DNA of 64,000 bases from Arthrobacter ramosus (lineage in GTDB: Bacteria > Actinomycetota > Actinomycetes > Actinomycetales > Micrococcaceae), in NCBI RefSeq assembly GCF_039535095.1, contig NZ_BAAAWN010000001.1, positions 868,001 through 932,000 on the forward strand. The letters are read 5' to 3'. The notes under the pieces were generated by a model. The model was not told the origin of the DNA. It saw only the letters and a program-made list of their open reading frames with translations, and did no database searches. Below, piece by piece: positions 55,901 to 63,297 of the stretch (its first letter is position 1; each line of letters begins with the position of its first letter). The position numbers were made by a program, and so were the translations under genes.

Positions 55901-56547
55901 TAGAGCGTCCGGGAGTCCAGGGTGACCCATGCGCCGTCTGTGATCCGCTGGACGCGGTTGGCGATGACCAGGTGCGTGTGCAGCTGCGGGTCCCCGGCGC
56001 GCGACTCCCAATGATCAAAGGCGGCGGCGATGGCTCCGTGGGTGCCGATGCGGGCGACGCCGTTGCGTCCGGCACGGGTGTGGATGACAAGTTCCTCCAG
56101 CCACTCCAGGGTGGCGTTGACGGCGTCATGGTGGGTCTGCAGGATCTGATCCTGGACCGACCTGGGGCTCAGCGCCCAGAGCACGGACACAGATTTAGGC
56201 ACGCTGAACGTCAGATCGAATCCGGCGACAGCGCGGCGCTTGCCGGCTTGTCCCTGGCTGTTTTGGACGAGTGTGGGCTGGCCGTGCGCGCGGCCCAGGG
56301 GAGCGCCGGTGTCCGGATGGACAGTTTCATCGAAGATGGCTTTCGTATCGGTTTCAGTGACAACGTCGCCGCTGGTGCGGTTGATGCCTAGCAGCCCACT
56401 CCCGAGCCAGCGCCCTTGCGGGGTCCCGGCCTTCATGTAGTAGCTTGTGGCGTCCGGGGGAGTCGACGAAACATCGTCCATCATCGTGGATTTGAACAAG
56501 TACTTCAGGCCCGACTGCGCGGAGAGCCTGGCGATGGACATGGTCAT
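52987..56547 (-). CDS. MobF-type relaxase-helicase
   Basis: About 1186 aa. The start ATG 56547 overlaps the upstream stop (ATGA); an in-frame start 39 bp earlier is also open. The N-terminal TrwC-like relaxase has a Tyr pair (SYYMKAGTPQGRWLGSGL, about 36-37) and a His motif in GDPQLHTHLVIAN (about 190-192). The C-terminal RecD-like helicase has Walker A VVGPAGTGKTTTLGAI, VVVDEASMVSTVQL and later TTAHRSQGITVDAGHTVV. This protein nicks the origin of transfer, stays bound to the strand and unwinds it. An oriT is expected near 57 kb but is not identified. It completes the transfer system, separated from the T4SS genes by 17 kb of defence cargo. Confidence 0.92.
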   Translation of the reverse strand: MTMSIARLSAQSGLKYLFKSTMMDDVSSTPPDATSYYMKAGTPQGRWLGSGLLGINRTSGDVVTETDTKAIFDETVHPDTGAPLGRAHGQPTLVQNSQGQAGKRRAVAGFDLTFSVPKSVSVLWALSPRSVQDQILQTHHDAVNATLEWLEELVIHTRAGRNGVARIGTHGAIAAAFDHWESRAGDPQLHTHLVIANRVQRITDGAWVTLDSRTLYKAAVAASEHYNGLLFDALHRHLGTDTDIREPAATTHNPSAQLTGVHDSLIREFSHRSRLIELETDRLVAEWTTDHGTSPTATTTIKLRQQATLSTRTAKPDTIAPLHELSARWRGRAATKGFNPRLVLANTVRRSRTAPFRSSDFTADWIYGVATLTRDRVATRRATWNRWNLLAEAERVCAAIRCATPEDRNALTDAVATAAEAQSVPLTDCRYGVPAEAQPDLRLGKRSVFDFHGSRLYTDAMTLACEEAIMTARKDGAGPAVGATVAMEVLAGYQHHGKFGLHKDQRAAAAEVLLSGNRLDAVVGPAGTGKTTTLGAIKTAWEAEFGPGSVVGLAPAAASADVLGRELAMVTENVSKWLYESVGEGANHRAVRFFTVEGHLGNSLAANTRMAQEATRLAAEQDRWRFHPNQLVVVDEASMVSTVQLSALVHQARDAGAKVLLVGDPGQLDAIDAGGVLGWLDRQGRTSRLSTIWRFEHAWERDASLKLRAGDVAAITDYAQHQRIRHGSYLDMIDQAYLNWQSDMHSGKSSILIAADNDTVGMLNERAQADRVNQGLVDAEQTALLGDGLRAGRGDTVIARRNDRTVADSNGDFIRNGIMLDVVRTGRRDGSLVAVRKDTGATVTLHRDYVESAVELGYATTAHRSQGITVDAGHTVVTQGRLTRELLYVSMTRGRAGNYAYISENDPLDDEPLDPSLQASWREILGEVLAAEGAERTAHEIRDAEQSTADNLERLSAEYDYLAQIAASEDLTKFLEVHSPGKIDELRQSRSWGAAVAAWRRSTGISRPSAQRVLAKALETSTSAKDAAAVVHARLRGFFNGMPASGPDPLAEPIHTERHDLASMISQAQKRIQDRADQVTFEALMHDPEWKQNLLGSLPPSVSLDDTLPVIGRVSTYRDRWGIDNSPHPLGPVPAEYEWERKSQYENLQRIIERTASRSIAHQQSGRWAEDSVAQDISLINVGWHL

Positions 56548-57071
56548 GGCCGGGGGAGCGTCGATGAGCGACGGGATGCGATCCAACCACGACGGCGAAG
56601 GATGGCCAGCGTTGCGCGGTCTAGTGCGATGCGTTGTGCATGCGAGACTGCAACCAATCGGGCGGCGACGTGCGCCAGGTCTTGGATATTGTTTCGTTGG
56701 GCGCGTTTGAGACGGGTGAGCTCACTTTGGAGAAAGCTGATGCGCTCCTGCTGGTCGGAGCTTTCTGCCTCGAGGCGTTCGAGTTCTGACCTCTGGGACC
56801 GGAACGCTGTCTGGAGTGCGTCTATGCGTTGTAGGTGGATCTTGGTGTGTGCCTCGTGTTCTTGGCTCGGGGTAGGTTGACTGGCGGCGAGCTCCGAAGC
56901 GCACTCCGTTCCGGGGCGCTTATTGGTCGCCAGCGGGACCGACGCTCCCCGCGCCCGTTGGCGCCGTCGACGGTCACGCTGCCTGTTGGCGCAGCGCGTT
57001 GTACAAAACCGCTGCGAGGTGCGAGACGGTTCAAAGCCTTCGAGGCATTCGACGCAAACTTTTCCACTCAC
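56544..57071 (-). CDS. Zinc-finger and coiled-coil relaxase accessory protein
   Basis: About 175 aa with a GTG start. The N-terminal zinc-finger-like region has four Cys (CVECLEGFEPSRTSQRFCTT, then RCANRQRDRRRRQRARG) and a basic tail for DNA binding. It is followed by a long coiled coil (IDALQTAFRSQRSELERLEA, RISFLQSELTRLKRAQRNNI). It overlaps the relaxase start by 4 bp. A MobC-like role in binding oriT and helping the relaxase is probable, but inferred from position. Confidence 0.75.
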   Translation of the reverse strand: MSGKVCVECLEGFEPSRTSQRFCTTRCANRQRDRRRRQRARGASVPLATNKRPGTECASELAASQPTPSQEHEAHTKIHLQRIDALQTAFRSQRSELERLEAESSDQQERISFLQSELTRLKRAQRNNIQDLAHVAARLVAVSHAQRIALDRATLAILRRRGWIASRRSSTLPRP

Positions 57072-57427
57072 GTCGATTCATCAACGCTGGATACAACCGC
57101 GACATGACACGCCGTGAGTCAGCGCTCACGACTGCCTTGGATGCCAGAGGTGTAAATGATGCGGAAGTTCCTTCTGAGGGCAGAGGGATGACAATTGTGG
57201 TGCCGCTTGGCGACGTCTACTTACATTGGTGCGGGTGAGCCCGTAGAAGTAAATGACGCGGGATTCTTGGGTGTGCCGGACTTTCGCCGTAGAGCACGTG
57301 GGTCAGTCCTAAGACACGCTGGGACTCAGCCTGCCCCCATTCGCCGCCCCGGAATTCGGGCCGGATTGTCTCGAGAGATCAGCGCCCTTGGTCAACGGGC
57401 GTGGGGCGCGTTTTTGACCGTCTGGTT
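57072..57427. other. Gene-free stretch between relaxase operon and resolvase
   Basis: About 355 bp with only short frames. As it lies upstream of the zinc-finger/relaxase genes it probably carries their promoter and may contain oriT. I see no clear nick-region inverted repeat that would allow a call. Confidence 0.35.
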
Positions 57428-57539
57428 GGGGTATACCCCAGACTGACGTCAGGCATGATCCCGAACTACATGTCAGAATGAAGTCCATATTTCCATTTAT
57501 TGACACATGCTGCCCAGGGTCTTAGATTTCATCCTGACA
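57428..57539. promoter_or_regulatory. Probable res site for the serine resolvase
   Basis: It contains a perfect 12-bp palindrome GGGGTATACCCC (57428-57439). Two inverted copies of a 12-mer with one mismatch (TGTCAGAATGAA at 57471-57482 and TTCATCCTGACA at 57528-57539) lie 45 bp apart. The patch lies directly upstream of the resolvase gene and is AT-rich compared with its surroundings. Dyads of this size in this place are typical of resolvase binding sites. Confidence 0.5.
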
Positions 57540-57559
57540 GTTCCAATAATGGAGGTAAC

Positions 57560-58120
57560 GTGAGCGGTCAGCGTTTGGGATACATCCGGGTCAGCAGCCT
57601 GGATCAGAGTACACAGCGCCAGCTCGAGGACATCCAATTGGGCAGGGTATTCACCGACAAGGCATCGGGCAAAGACGTGAAGCGGCCCCAGCTTGAGGAA
57701 CTCCTGAAGTTCGCCCGCGACGGAGACACCGTGATCGTGCACAGCATGGACCGGTTGGCACGCAACCTCGATGACCTGCGCTCCCTCGTGCAAAAATTGA
57801 CCGGCCGGGGCGTACGCATCGAGTTCCTCGAGGAAAGCCTTGTCTTCACAGGGGAAGACTCACCACTGGCGAACCTCATGCTCTCCGTCATGGGCGCCTT
57901 CGCGGAATTCGAGCGCGCCCTCATCGGTGAACGCCAACGCGAAGGCATAACCCTGGCCAAAAAACGCGGAGCCTACCGGGGACGCAAGAAAGCCCTGTCC
58001 ACCGAAAAAGCTGCCGACCTGGCCCGCCGCGCCGCGGCCGGGGAACCAAAAGCCGCCCTGGCCCGCGAATACGGAATCAGCCGCCAAACCGTTTACCAAT
58101 ACATCCACCCGACCGGCTGA
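57560..58120 (+). CDS. Serine recombinase (resolvase/invertase family)
   Basis: About 186 aa from GTG 57560 with a good GGAGGT site. The N-terminal catalytic domain has LGYIRVSSLDQSTQRQLEDI (nucleophile Ser about 12), the DRLARNLDDLRSLV motif, then LMLSVMGAFAEFERALIGER. The C-terminal HTH is LAREYGISRQTVYQYI. It is of the small Tn3/TnpR-type. It probably resolves multimers or co-integrates of a plasmid-like ancestor. No Tn3 transposase is nearby. Confidence 0.93.
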   Translation: MSGQRLGYIRVSSLDQSTQRQLEDIQLGRVFTDKASGKDVKRPQLEELLKFARDGDTVIVHSMDRLARNLDDLRSLVQKLTGRGVRIEFLEESLVFTGEDSPLANLMLSVMGAFAEFERALIGERQREGITLAKKRGAYRGRKKALSTEKAADLARRAAAGEPKAALAREYGISRQTVYQYIHPTG

Positions 58121-58166
58121 CTCGCACCGGGGTTATCGACCCCTAGATTGCCCCTGAAGACACCGT

Positions 58167-58361
58167 CAGGAGTACCAGGCCTTGATCGGCTGGCTGGCAT
58201 ACCTCAAAGGCCAGTCCTCGGTCGCGGCAGATCATTTCGCCGCCGCCCTCGCGGACACGCCCGGCTACCGGCTCGCTGAACTGATGGATCAGCTCGTCAG
58301 CCGGGGAACCATCGCCCCCGTCGCCAAGGACGAGCACACCTCCTACAAGAAGCACCGCTAA
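58167..58361 (+). pseudogene. 3' remnant of a DUF4192 gene
   Basis: 64 codons without a start (from about 58167) encode ALIGWLAYLKGQSSVAADHF, then YRLAELMDQLVSRGTIAPVA, the C-terminal signature of DUF4192 proteins common on actinobacterial plasmids. The 5' part is absent; the resolvase gene lies directly upstream, so recombination may have removed it. A strong terminator follows. Confidence 0.7.
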
Positions 58362-58367
58362 AAGAAA

Positions 58368-58402
58368 CCGGGGGCCGGAACCGTTCAAGGTCCGGCCCCC
58401 GG
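58368..58402 (+). terminator. Strong stem-loop after the DUF4192 remnant
   Basis: A perfect 12-bp stem (CCGGGGGCCGGA and its complement) around an 11-nt loop, 7 bp after the stop codon. No T-run follows. Confidence 0.65.
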
Positions 58403-58545
58403 CGCGGCGGCGGCCTCCCCCGCTGGCGCTCCTCCGGCCGCCGATCAACGCTGACGCGGGCGCAGCACCCAGAACAAGGTCCAAGCACCCCCGCCGGGCT
58501 ACAGTGGAAAGGCAACAGCCACCACGCATGCCAGGGAGCGGCACC

Positions 58546-58695
58546 ATGAGCCACGACTTCATCCTCACGGACGACGACGCCGCACCAGCCGGCGCTACCC
58601 ACGCTCAGGACGTCCTCGAACTGTCCATGCTCACCCTGCACCAGGGTTCCTCCGTCGTGGACCTCTCCTGGGAAAAATCACCGCTGGACCAATAA
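58546..58695 (+). CDS. Small acidic protein of unknown function
   Basis: 49 codons from ATG 58546 (GGGAG about 7 bp upstream). The acidic protein (MSHDFILTDDDAAPAG, then LELSMLTLHQGSSVVDLSW) has no recognised domain. It lies between two strong stem-loops as a stand-alone unit, which supports that it is a real small gene. Function unknown. Confidence 0.5.
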   Translation: MSHDFILTDDDAAPAGATHAQDVLELSMLTLHQGSSVVDLSWEKSPLDQ

Positions 58696-58746
58696 CGCCG
58701 CAGCAACGACGCTGCACCACCAGGTTTCCTTTTGCTGAGGGAAAAA

Positions 58747-58777
58747 CTGAGGCCGGCCCCTAAAGGGCCGGCCTCAG
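58747..58777 (+). terminator. Rho-independent terminator after the small gene
   Basis: A perfect 13-bp stem (CTGAGGCCGGCCC and its complement) with a CTAAA loop, 51 bp after the stop codon, followed by CCCTTTAAAG. Confidence 0.75.
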
Positions 58778-58852
58778 CCCTTTAAAGCTGCTCAAAAAGG
58801 GCCTCGCTGCGCTCGGGCTGTAAAAGCGCTTTTTGTGTTTTTTGCTGCTGTC

Positions 58853-58879
58853 CTGCGGATCGTACGTGCCCGCTCCACC
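58853..58879 (+). repeat. 27-bp direct repeat, copy 1
   Basis: Matches 59202-59228 at 24 of 27 bases (core GTACGTG, then CCGCTCCACC). The two copies flank the leader copy A and its short frame. Origin unknown; possibly ends of a small non-autonomous element. Confidence 0.5.
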
Positions 58880-58929
58880 GGCTCAACCGTCCTGCGGACG
58901 GCGGCGCACCGGATGCCTTGTGTCGGCGC

Positions 58930-59094
58930 TGCGCCTATTTCCTCCCACAATCCGTCCGCTGCTTGCCCTGCGGGTTGCACCGGCTCCGTCGGGCACAGCT
59001 ACGCGATGCTCCGCCAGCAGCAAAAAACAACCGGGGGAGAAGGGGAGCTGGCCGGTCACCTCAGCCGCCCCCGCCCACCGAAAGGACCAAGCCC
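58930..59094 (+). repeat. Duplicated leader region, copy A
   Basis: Shares long identical blocks with copy B at 60843-61012: TATTTCCT, TTGCCCTGCGGGT, CTCCGTCGG, and a CGCCAGCAGC(C)AAAAAACAAC block followed by GGGGGAG. Both copies end about 65-70 bp further in AAAGGAC and an ATG. It therefore looks like a shared 5' regulatory region or untranslated leader in front of two different plasmid-type genes. Confidence 0.6.
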
Positions 59095-59160
59095 ATGAGC
59101 AACACCAAAACGCACAAATCCCAAGCAACAACACCGACCGCGAGGGACCCCATCCCATAG
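59095..59160 (+). pseudogene. Truncated frame behind leader copy A
   Basis: ATG 59095 with a good AAAGGAC site opens a frame of only 21 codons (MSNTKTHKSQATTPTARD) ending at 59160. It takes the place occupied by a full gene behind leader copy B, so it is probably the stub of a lost gene. The second 27-bp repeat lies 42 bp downstream. Confidence 0.4.
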
Positions 59161-59201
59161 CCGGACACCCGAGGAATCCGTTGACAACATCATTGAGATT
59201 C

Positions 59202-59228
59202 CTTCGGATTGTACGTGTCCGCTCCACC
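59202..59228 (+). repeat. 27-bp direct repeat, copy 2
   Basis: Second copy of the repeat at 58853-58879 (three differences). It lies 26 bp before the end of the IS110 transposase remnant. Confidence 0.5.
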
Positions 59229-59253
59229 CCGTCTAATACGAAAGTAAGGGTGG

Positions 59254-60491
59254 TCAGGCTGCGTTGGCGGCGGTGATGGTGACGTTGAATCCGAGGCTCT
59301 TGAGTTTCTTGATGGCGTTGTTCTTGGCTTTGATCGGGTCCAGGCGGGTGAAGTGGTCGGCGCCGGGGTCGGCGTAGCATTCGCCGTTGGCGAGCATGTG
59401 CCAGACGGCGGTGAGGATGGAGTGTTCGACGGCCACGGTGGCTTTCATGGGTCCGCGGCGGGCGGCGACGCGCCAGTATTTTGTGGCCAGGTAGGTGTCC
59501 TTGCTCCGGGAAGCGGACAGGGCCGCGATGCCCAGGGCGCCTTTGAGGTATTTGTTGCCGGGCAGGATGTGGCTGACTTGATCCGTCCGGCGGATTCGTT
59601 GGCGCCGGGACAGACGCCGGTCCAGGAAGCGAGCCGGCCGGGTGTTTCGAAGCGGGACATGTCCGCGCCGGTTTCGGCGATGATCACGTCGGCGACTTTG
59701 AGTGAGACTGCGGGGATGGTGGCCAGGAATTCCCTGGCGGCACGAAAGGGCTCCATCGCTTCCTCGATCCGTCCGGTGAGCGCGTCGATGATGCGGGACT
59801 GGGCATCGATCTGGTCCAGATGCAACCGGGCCATGAACGCGTGGTGGCTTTTGAATCGGCCGGTGAGGGCCTCCACGAGCTCGGGGATTCTGGAGCGGAG
59901 GGTGCCTTTGGCGAGGCCGGCGAGGACCTCTGGGTCGCGTTCACCGCTGACGAGGGCTTCGAGCATCGCCCGGGACGAAACACAGGTGAGGTCCGAGACC
60001 ACGGAGGAGCGCTTGATCCCGGAGCCTTCTAGGAACTTCTCCAGGCGCTGGATCTCGCGGGTCCGGTCACGGGCGGCAATGGCCCGGGCCCTGGTCAGGT
60101 CCCGCAGTTCACGGATCGGTTCGGGCGGGACGAACGAGGCGCGAAGCAGCCCGTGCGCGCCCAGCTGAGCGAGCCAGGCCGCGTCAGAGACATCGGTTTT
60201 GCGGCCCGGGATGTTCCTTGCGGCCTTGGCGTTGACCAGCATTACCGGCAGCGTCTCTTCGAGGAGATAGGAGAAGGGTTTCCAGTTATCGCTCGTGGCT
60301 TCCATGACGACCGTGGTGACGTGCTCGCGTTCCAGGAAGTCCCGCAGGGCAAGGACCTGGCCTGTGGTTGCGCCCCACGTTGTGACCGTGGAGGTGTAGG
60401 TTCCGGCCCGCTGCCCGGGCAGCCGGAGACAGACCTTCGCGTCGCGTTTGGAAATATCCAAACCGGCAGCCCGCTCGTGCACGATATCCAT
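59254..60491 (-). pseudogene. IS110-family transposase, frameshifted
   Basis: From ATG 60491: AAGLDISKRDAKVCLRLPG (first catalytic Asp), TTVVMEATSDNWKPF (Glu), PGRKTDVSDAAWLAQLGAHG (DD pair), and the C-terminal ETPGRLASWTGVCPGANES with the Ser motif region. These are the DEDD-type IS110 domains. After GRIKS, near 59580, one base is missing and the frame ends wrongly. The other frame continues (HILPGNKYLKGALG, then EHSILTAVWHMLANGECYAD) to 59254. The full length would be about 412 aa. One base deletion makes it inactive. Confidence 0.88.
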
Positions 60492-60842
60492 GACTGTTCC
60501 TCCTCACACCTTGACCTCGTTATGTCGGCGTCTGCCGAGGGGAGGACAGGGAAAACAGAGGAATCTAACACTCGTGCTCCAAAGGCAACAATCCACGGTT
60601 CCCGTGGAAGCCCTCCGCGCCACGCTAGCCCACAGGCTTAACCACGGCACCATAGACGGACCGGCGTCCACCGCGGCAGACACCTCCATGATCCGCCCGA
60701 AACCTGATCCGCGGCCAGAGCCCGGGGCGAGGCAACCGCATACTTTCTCCCACCACGGCGCGACAGCGACGCTGGACCGCTAGCCCCTCCGTTCCTCCGG
60801 GGCCCGCGGCCCGAAGAATCGACTCCGGCGCTCCTGCGTCGC

Positions 60843-61012
60843 TTATTTCCTGCGCAGATTCCACGGTCCTTGCCCTGCGGGTAGACAGGCCTCCGTCGGC
60901 CACAGCTCCGCAAGCTTCGCCAGCAGCCAAAAAACAACGGGGGAGGAGCCGAGAGTAGCGGGCCGGGTCACGCCGCTCCCTCACTCAATCCTCTGCAAAG
61001 GACACCAAAACC
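60843..61012 (+). repeat. Duplicated leader region, copy B
   Basis: Second copy of the leader at 58930-59094 (see that entry for the shared blocks). It precedes ATG 61013 with AAAGGAC about 10 bp upstream. Between the two copies lie the IS110 remnant and about 300 bp of unclassified sequence (60492-60842). Confidence 0.6.
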
Positions 61013-61428
61013 ATGAACGCAATCGCTACCGCGACCATCACCACCAAGGACACCGGCGAAGAGATCCACGGCATCACCGTGCTGGGCGATTACCACATGA
61101 ACGGCGGCTACGACTGGATGGAACTCATCGAACAACACGGCTGGGCCGTGATCCCCAGCTGGGGGTGCGATGGCTGGGACCTGGGCCAGTGGCCCTACGT
61201 CATGGTCGCCGCCACACGCACCGCTGACAACATCGGCAACCTGTTCGGCATGGCCACGTTCGGACGACCTTCTATAGGACCAAGGCCCGGTTCTGGGATG
61301 CGATCAGCGAACAGGCGTTCTTCCACTGGAAGAACGGACAGGCCCAAGGACCGGAAGACCTGCCCACGGCGGCGGCTGAGCTGCCCAGCCGCTACCGCCA
61401 GCCGTGCACCGTCTGGAACGCCGCCTAA
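61013..61428 (+). pseudogene. Plasmid-type hypothetical protein, frameshifted
   Basis: From ATG 61013 a clear protein (IHGITVLGDYHMNGGYDWME, VIPSWGCDGWDLGQWPYVMV) runs to about 61262. Beyond that the frame becomes Arg/Pro-rich. The adjacent frame carries the continuation (FYRTKARFWDAISEQAFFHW, then SRYRQPCTVWNAA) ending at 61428. A small indel around 61262-61275 splits a protein of about 138 residues. It resembles conserved hypothetical proteins of actinobacterial plasmids; function unknown. Confidence 0.6.
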
Positions 61429-61442
61429 CCACCGCCTGACAG

Positions 61443-61470
61443 GTGCCCCGCTCCGCACGGAGCGGGGCAC
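61443..61470 (+). terminator. Perfect hairpin between the two plasmid-type genes
   Basis: A 12-bp stem (GTGCCCCGCTCC and its complement) with a GCAC loop, 14 bp after the stop and 28 bp before the next start. No T-run; it may stabilise or attenuate the transcript. Confidence 0.5.
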
Positions 61471-61498
61471 ACCACCGCCGCGAGAAGCGAGGAGCACC

Positions 61499-61987
61499 AT
61501 GAACACCACCACCTATGTCACGGCCATCGACACCGCAAAACTCATCCGCAAGGCCCTGAAAGCCGGATTCCCCGGACAAAAGTTCTCGGTTCAGACGGAC
61601 AAGTACAGCGGCGGCGCCACCATCAATATCCTCTGGACCGACGGACCAAGCGAGCAAGCCGTGAAGGAAATCACCGCCGAATTCGAAGGCGGCAAGTCCG
61701 ACGCCACCGGCGATTTCACCGTCCCGGTCACCCAGGAGAAGGACGGGCAGCGGACCCGCTACGGTGCCCGGCACATCTGGACCGAGCGCAGCGTCAGCGA
61801 GGAAACTTACAAGGCGATTGAACCCGAAGTTCTCGCCGCCCTGGACCTTGACGCGCCCGATCATGGCCAGTCCTACCAGGTTCCGCCGCTCGTGCTGGAG
61901 GCCTGCCCGGGCTGGCACCACGAGAGGGCCACCATCAGGGAATTCGCCCGTGCCATCGCCAACCACAGGGGAACCACCCAAGCCTAG
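61499..61987 (+). CDS. LPD29-domain protein
   Basis: A 162-aa protein from ATG 61499 with a strong GAGGAG site; the longer frame upstream belongs to the preceding gene. The N-terminal TYVTAIDTAKLIRKALKAGF, FSVQTDKYSGGATINILWTD matches the large-polyvalent-protein-associated domain LPD29 found on phages and plasmids. The remainder ends with REFARAIANHRG. Function unknown; such domains accompany DNA-processing proteins of mobile elements. Confidence 0.75.
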   Translation: MNTTTYVTAIDTAKLIRKALKAGFPGQKFSVQTDKYSGGATINILWTDGPSEQAVKEITAEFEGGKSDATGDFTVPVTQEKDGQRTRYGARHIWTERSVSEETYKAIEPEVLAALDLDAPDHGQSYQVPPLVLEACPGWHHERATIREFARAIANHRGTTQA

Positions 61988-62454
61988 TCAGAGGGTGGCC
62001 GGCTCCTTGGGCCGGTCACCTCCCTTGCTGGTTCCCGTCCGACGGAGCGGCCGGAAACCGAAACCTGGTACTCGCCCGCTCGCACCAGGTATTCGGGCGT
62101 CCGCTGCGCGGCCGGCTGTGGGGTCCAGGGCGCGCCGTCGCAGAGCTCCGGACCCCCTGGCCCTGTTTTGTCTACGACGATGCTCCTATAGGCGTCAAAT
62201 TGTGTTTTGGGCTGCTTGCTCGGTCAACCATTGGCGGCAAGTTCGCCGCAAGGGTGTCGTTACGGAGGAGGCCTCGTTCCAGGAGGGAGATCTTGGAGGG
62301 CCATTGGCCAAGTCGGCGGGCTGCGGTCGTGATGGTGAGGCCGAGCGTGGTGCGCGTGTGGCGCAGATCCGTGTTGTTTTGGGCGGGCTTGCGGTCGCCG
62401 CCTCTGCTGAGCCGGTGACGGGTTGTTTTGTCGGATGATGCCGCCCTTACGGGT
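61988..62454. other. Gene-poor right edge of the accessory region
   Basis: An imperfect GC-rich stem-loop follows the LPD29 gene (around 61995-62020). On the minus strand at about 62240-62360 a fragment reads TRTTLGLTITTAARRLGQWP and SKISLLERGLLRNDTLA, an HTH-like pattern seen at the C-termini of some actinobacterial transposases. It has no start and looks like a remnant. No intact gene is seen; the border to the backbone may lie here. Confidence 0.35.
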
Positions 62455-63225
62455 TCATCGCGCCAGGAATCCGCCATCCACGACGAGTTCCGTTCCCGTG
62501 ACAAAGCTTGCGTCGTCGCTGACGAGATAGGCAACAGCTGCGGCAAGCTCGGCAGGGTCCGCCCGCCGACCGAGAGGTGTCTCCGGTACCACGCCGCCGT
62601 CCGGTTCGGCGGCGTTGATGGGGGTGCTCACACCTCCCGGCACCAGTGCATTCACCCTGATCCCGTCCGGAGCGAGTTCGAGGGCGGCGGTCCGGGTGAG
62701 CCCGAGGAGCCCGGCTTTGCTCGCCGCATACGAGGCATACCCGATGGCTCCGGACGGGCCAAAGATTGAGGAGGTGTTCACTACTGAGCTGCGCGTGCCC
62801 GCTCGAAGGAGGGGGATCATCGTCTGCATGCCGAGGAACGGACCAGTAAGGTTCACGCTGAGGATGCGGTTCCAGGTCTCGAGCGATTCTTCAGTCAGCT
62901 TCGTCACACGGACGATTCCGGCGTTGTTGACGAGAATGTCGAGTCGCCCGAACCTCGCATCGATCAGCTCGTACGCGCGATGCCAGTCATCCGGGCTGGA
63001 GACGTCGAGATGAAGGTACGTGGCGTCGAGGCCTTTGGCCCGGAGTTCTTCGGCGGTCTTCCGCCCGTCCTCGTCGAGGACATCTGCGAGATACACCGTC
63101 GCACCTTCGTTTGCCAGCCGGAAGGCGTGGGCGGCTCCTTGGCCGCGGGCGGCGCCGGTGATGAGAGCAACGCGATCGACGAGACGTCGCGGGGATGGAT
63201 CAGTGAGCGATGGGGTGGTGGACAT
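62455..63225 (-). CDS. SDR family oxidoreductase
   Basis: About 256 aa from ATG 63225 (AAAGGGAAAC upstream). A classical short-chain dehydrogenase: cofactor loop ALITGAARGQGAAHAFRLAN, acidic residue YLADVL (NAD preference), LVNNAGI, the Ser in SSIFGPSGAIGYASYAASKA, and the Tyr-x-x-x-Lys catalytic pair (Y-A-A-S-K). The C-terminal LVSDDASFVTGTELVVDGGF is typical. Resembles 3-alpha/20-beta-hydroxysteroid-dehydrogenase-like enzymes; substrate unknown. It lies 72 bp downstream of gdhA on the same strand. Confidence 0.92.
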   Translation of the reverse strand: MSTTPSLTDPSPRRLVDRVALITGAARGQGAAHAFRLANEGATVYLADVLDEDGRKTAEELRAKGLDATYLHLDVSSPDDWHRAYELIDARFGRLDILVNNAGIVRVTKLTEESLETWNRILSVNLTGPFLGMQTMIPLLRAGTRSSVVNTSSIFGPSGAIGYASYAASKAGLLGLTRTAALELAPDGIRVNALVPGGVSTPINAAEPDGGVVPETPLGRRADPAELAAAVAYLVSDDASFVTGTELVVDGGFLAR

Positions 63226-63297
63226 GTTTCCCTTTCGATTGAAGCTGTGTCGGGTGGGTGTCATCCACCTCGGCAACGAATCCTGCTTGAGTCGGTC

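Noticed and set aside
57072..57427. Possible oriT upstream of the relaxase operon
   Set aside because: Position is right, but I could not find a convincing nick-site inverted repeat.
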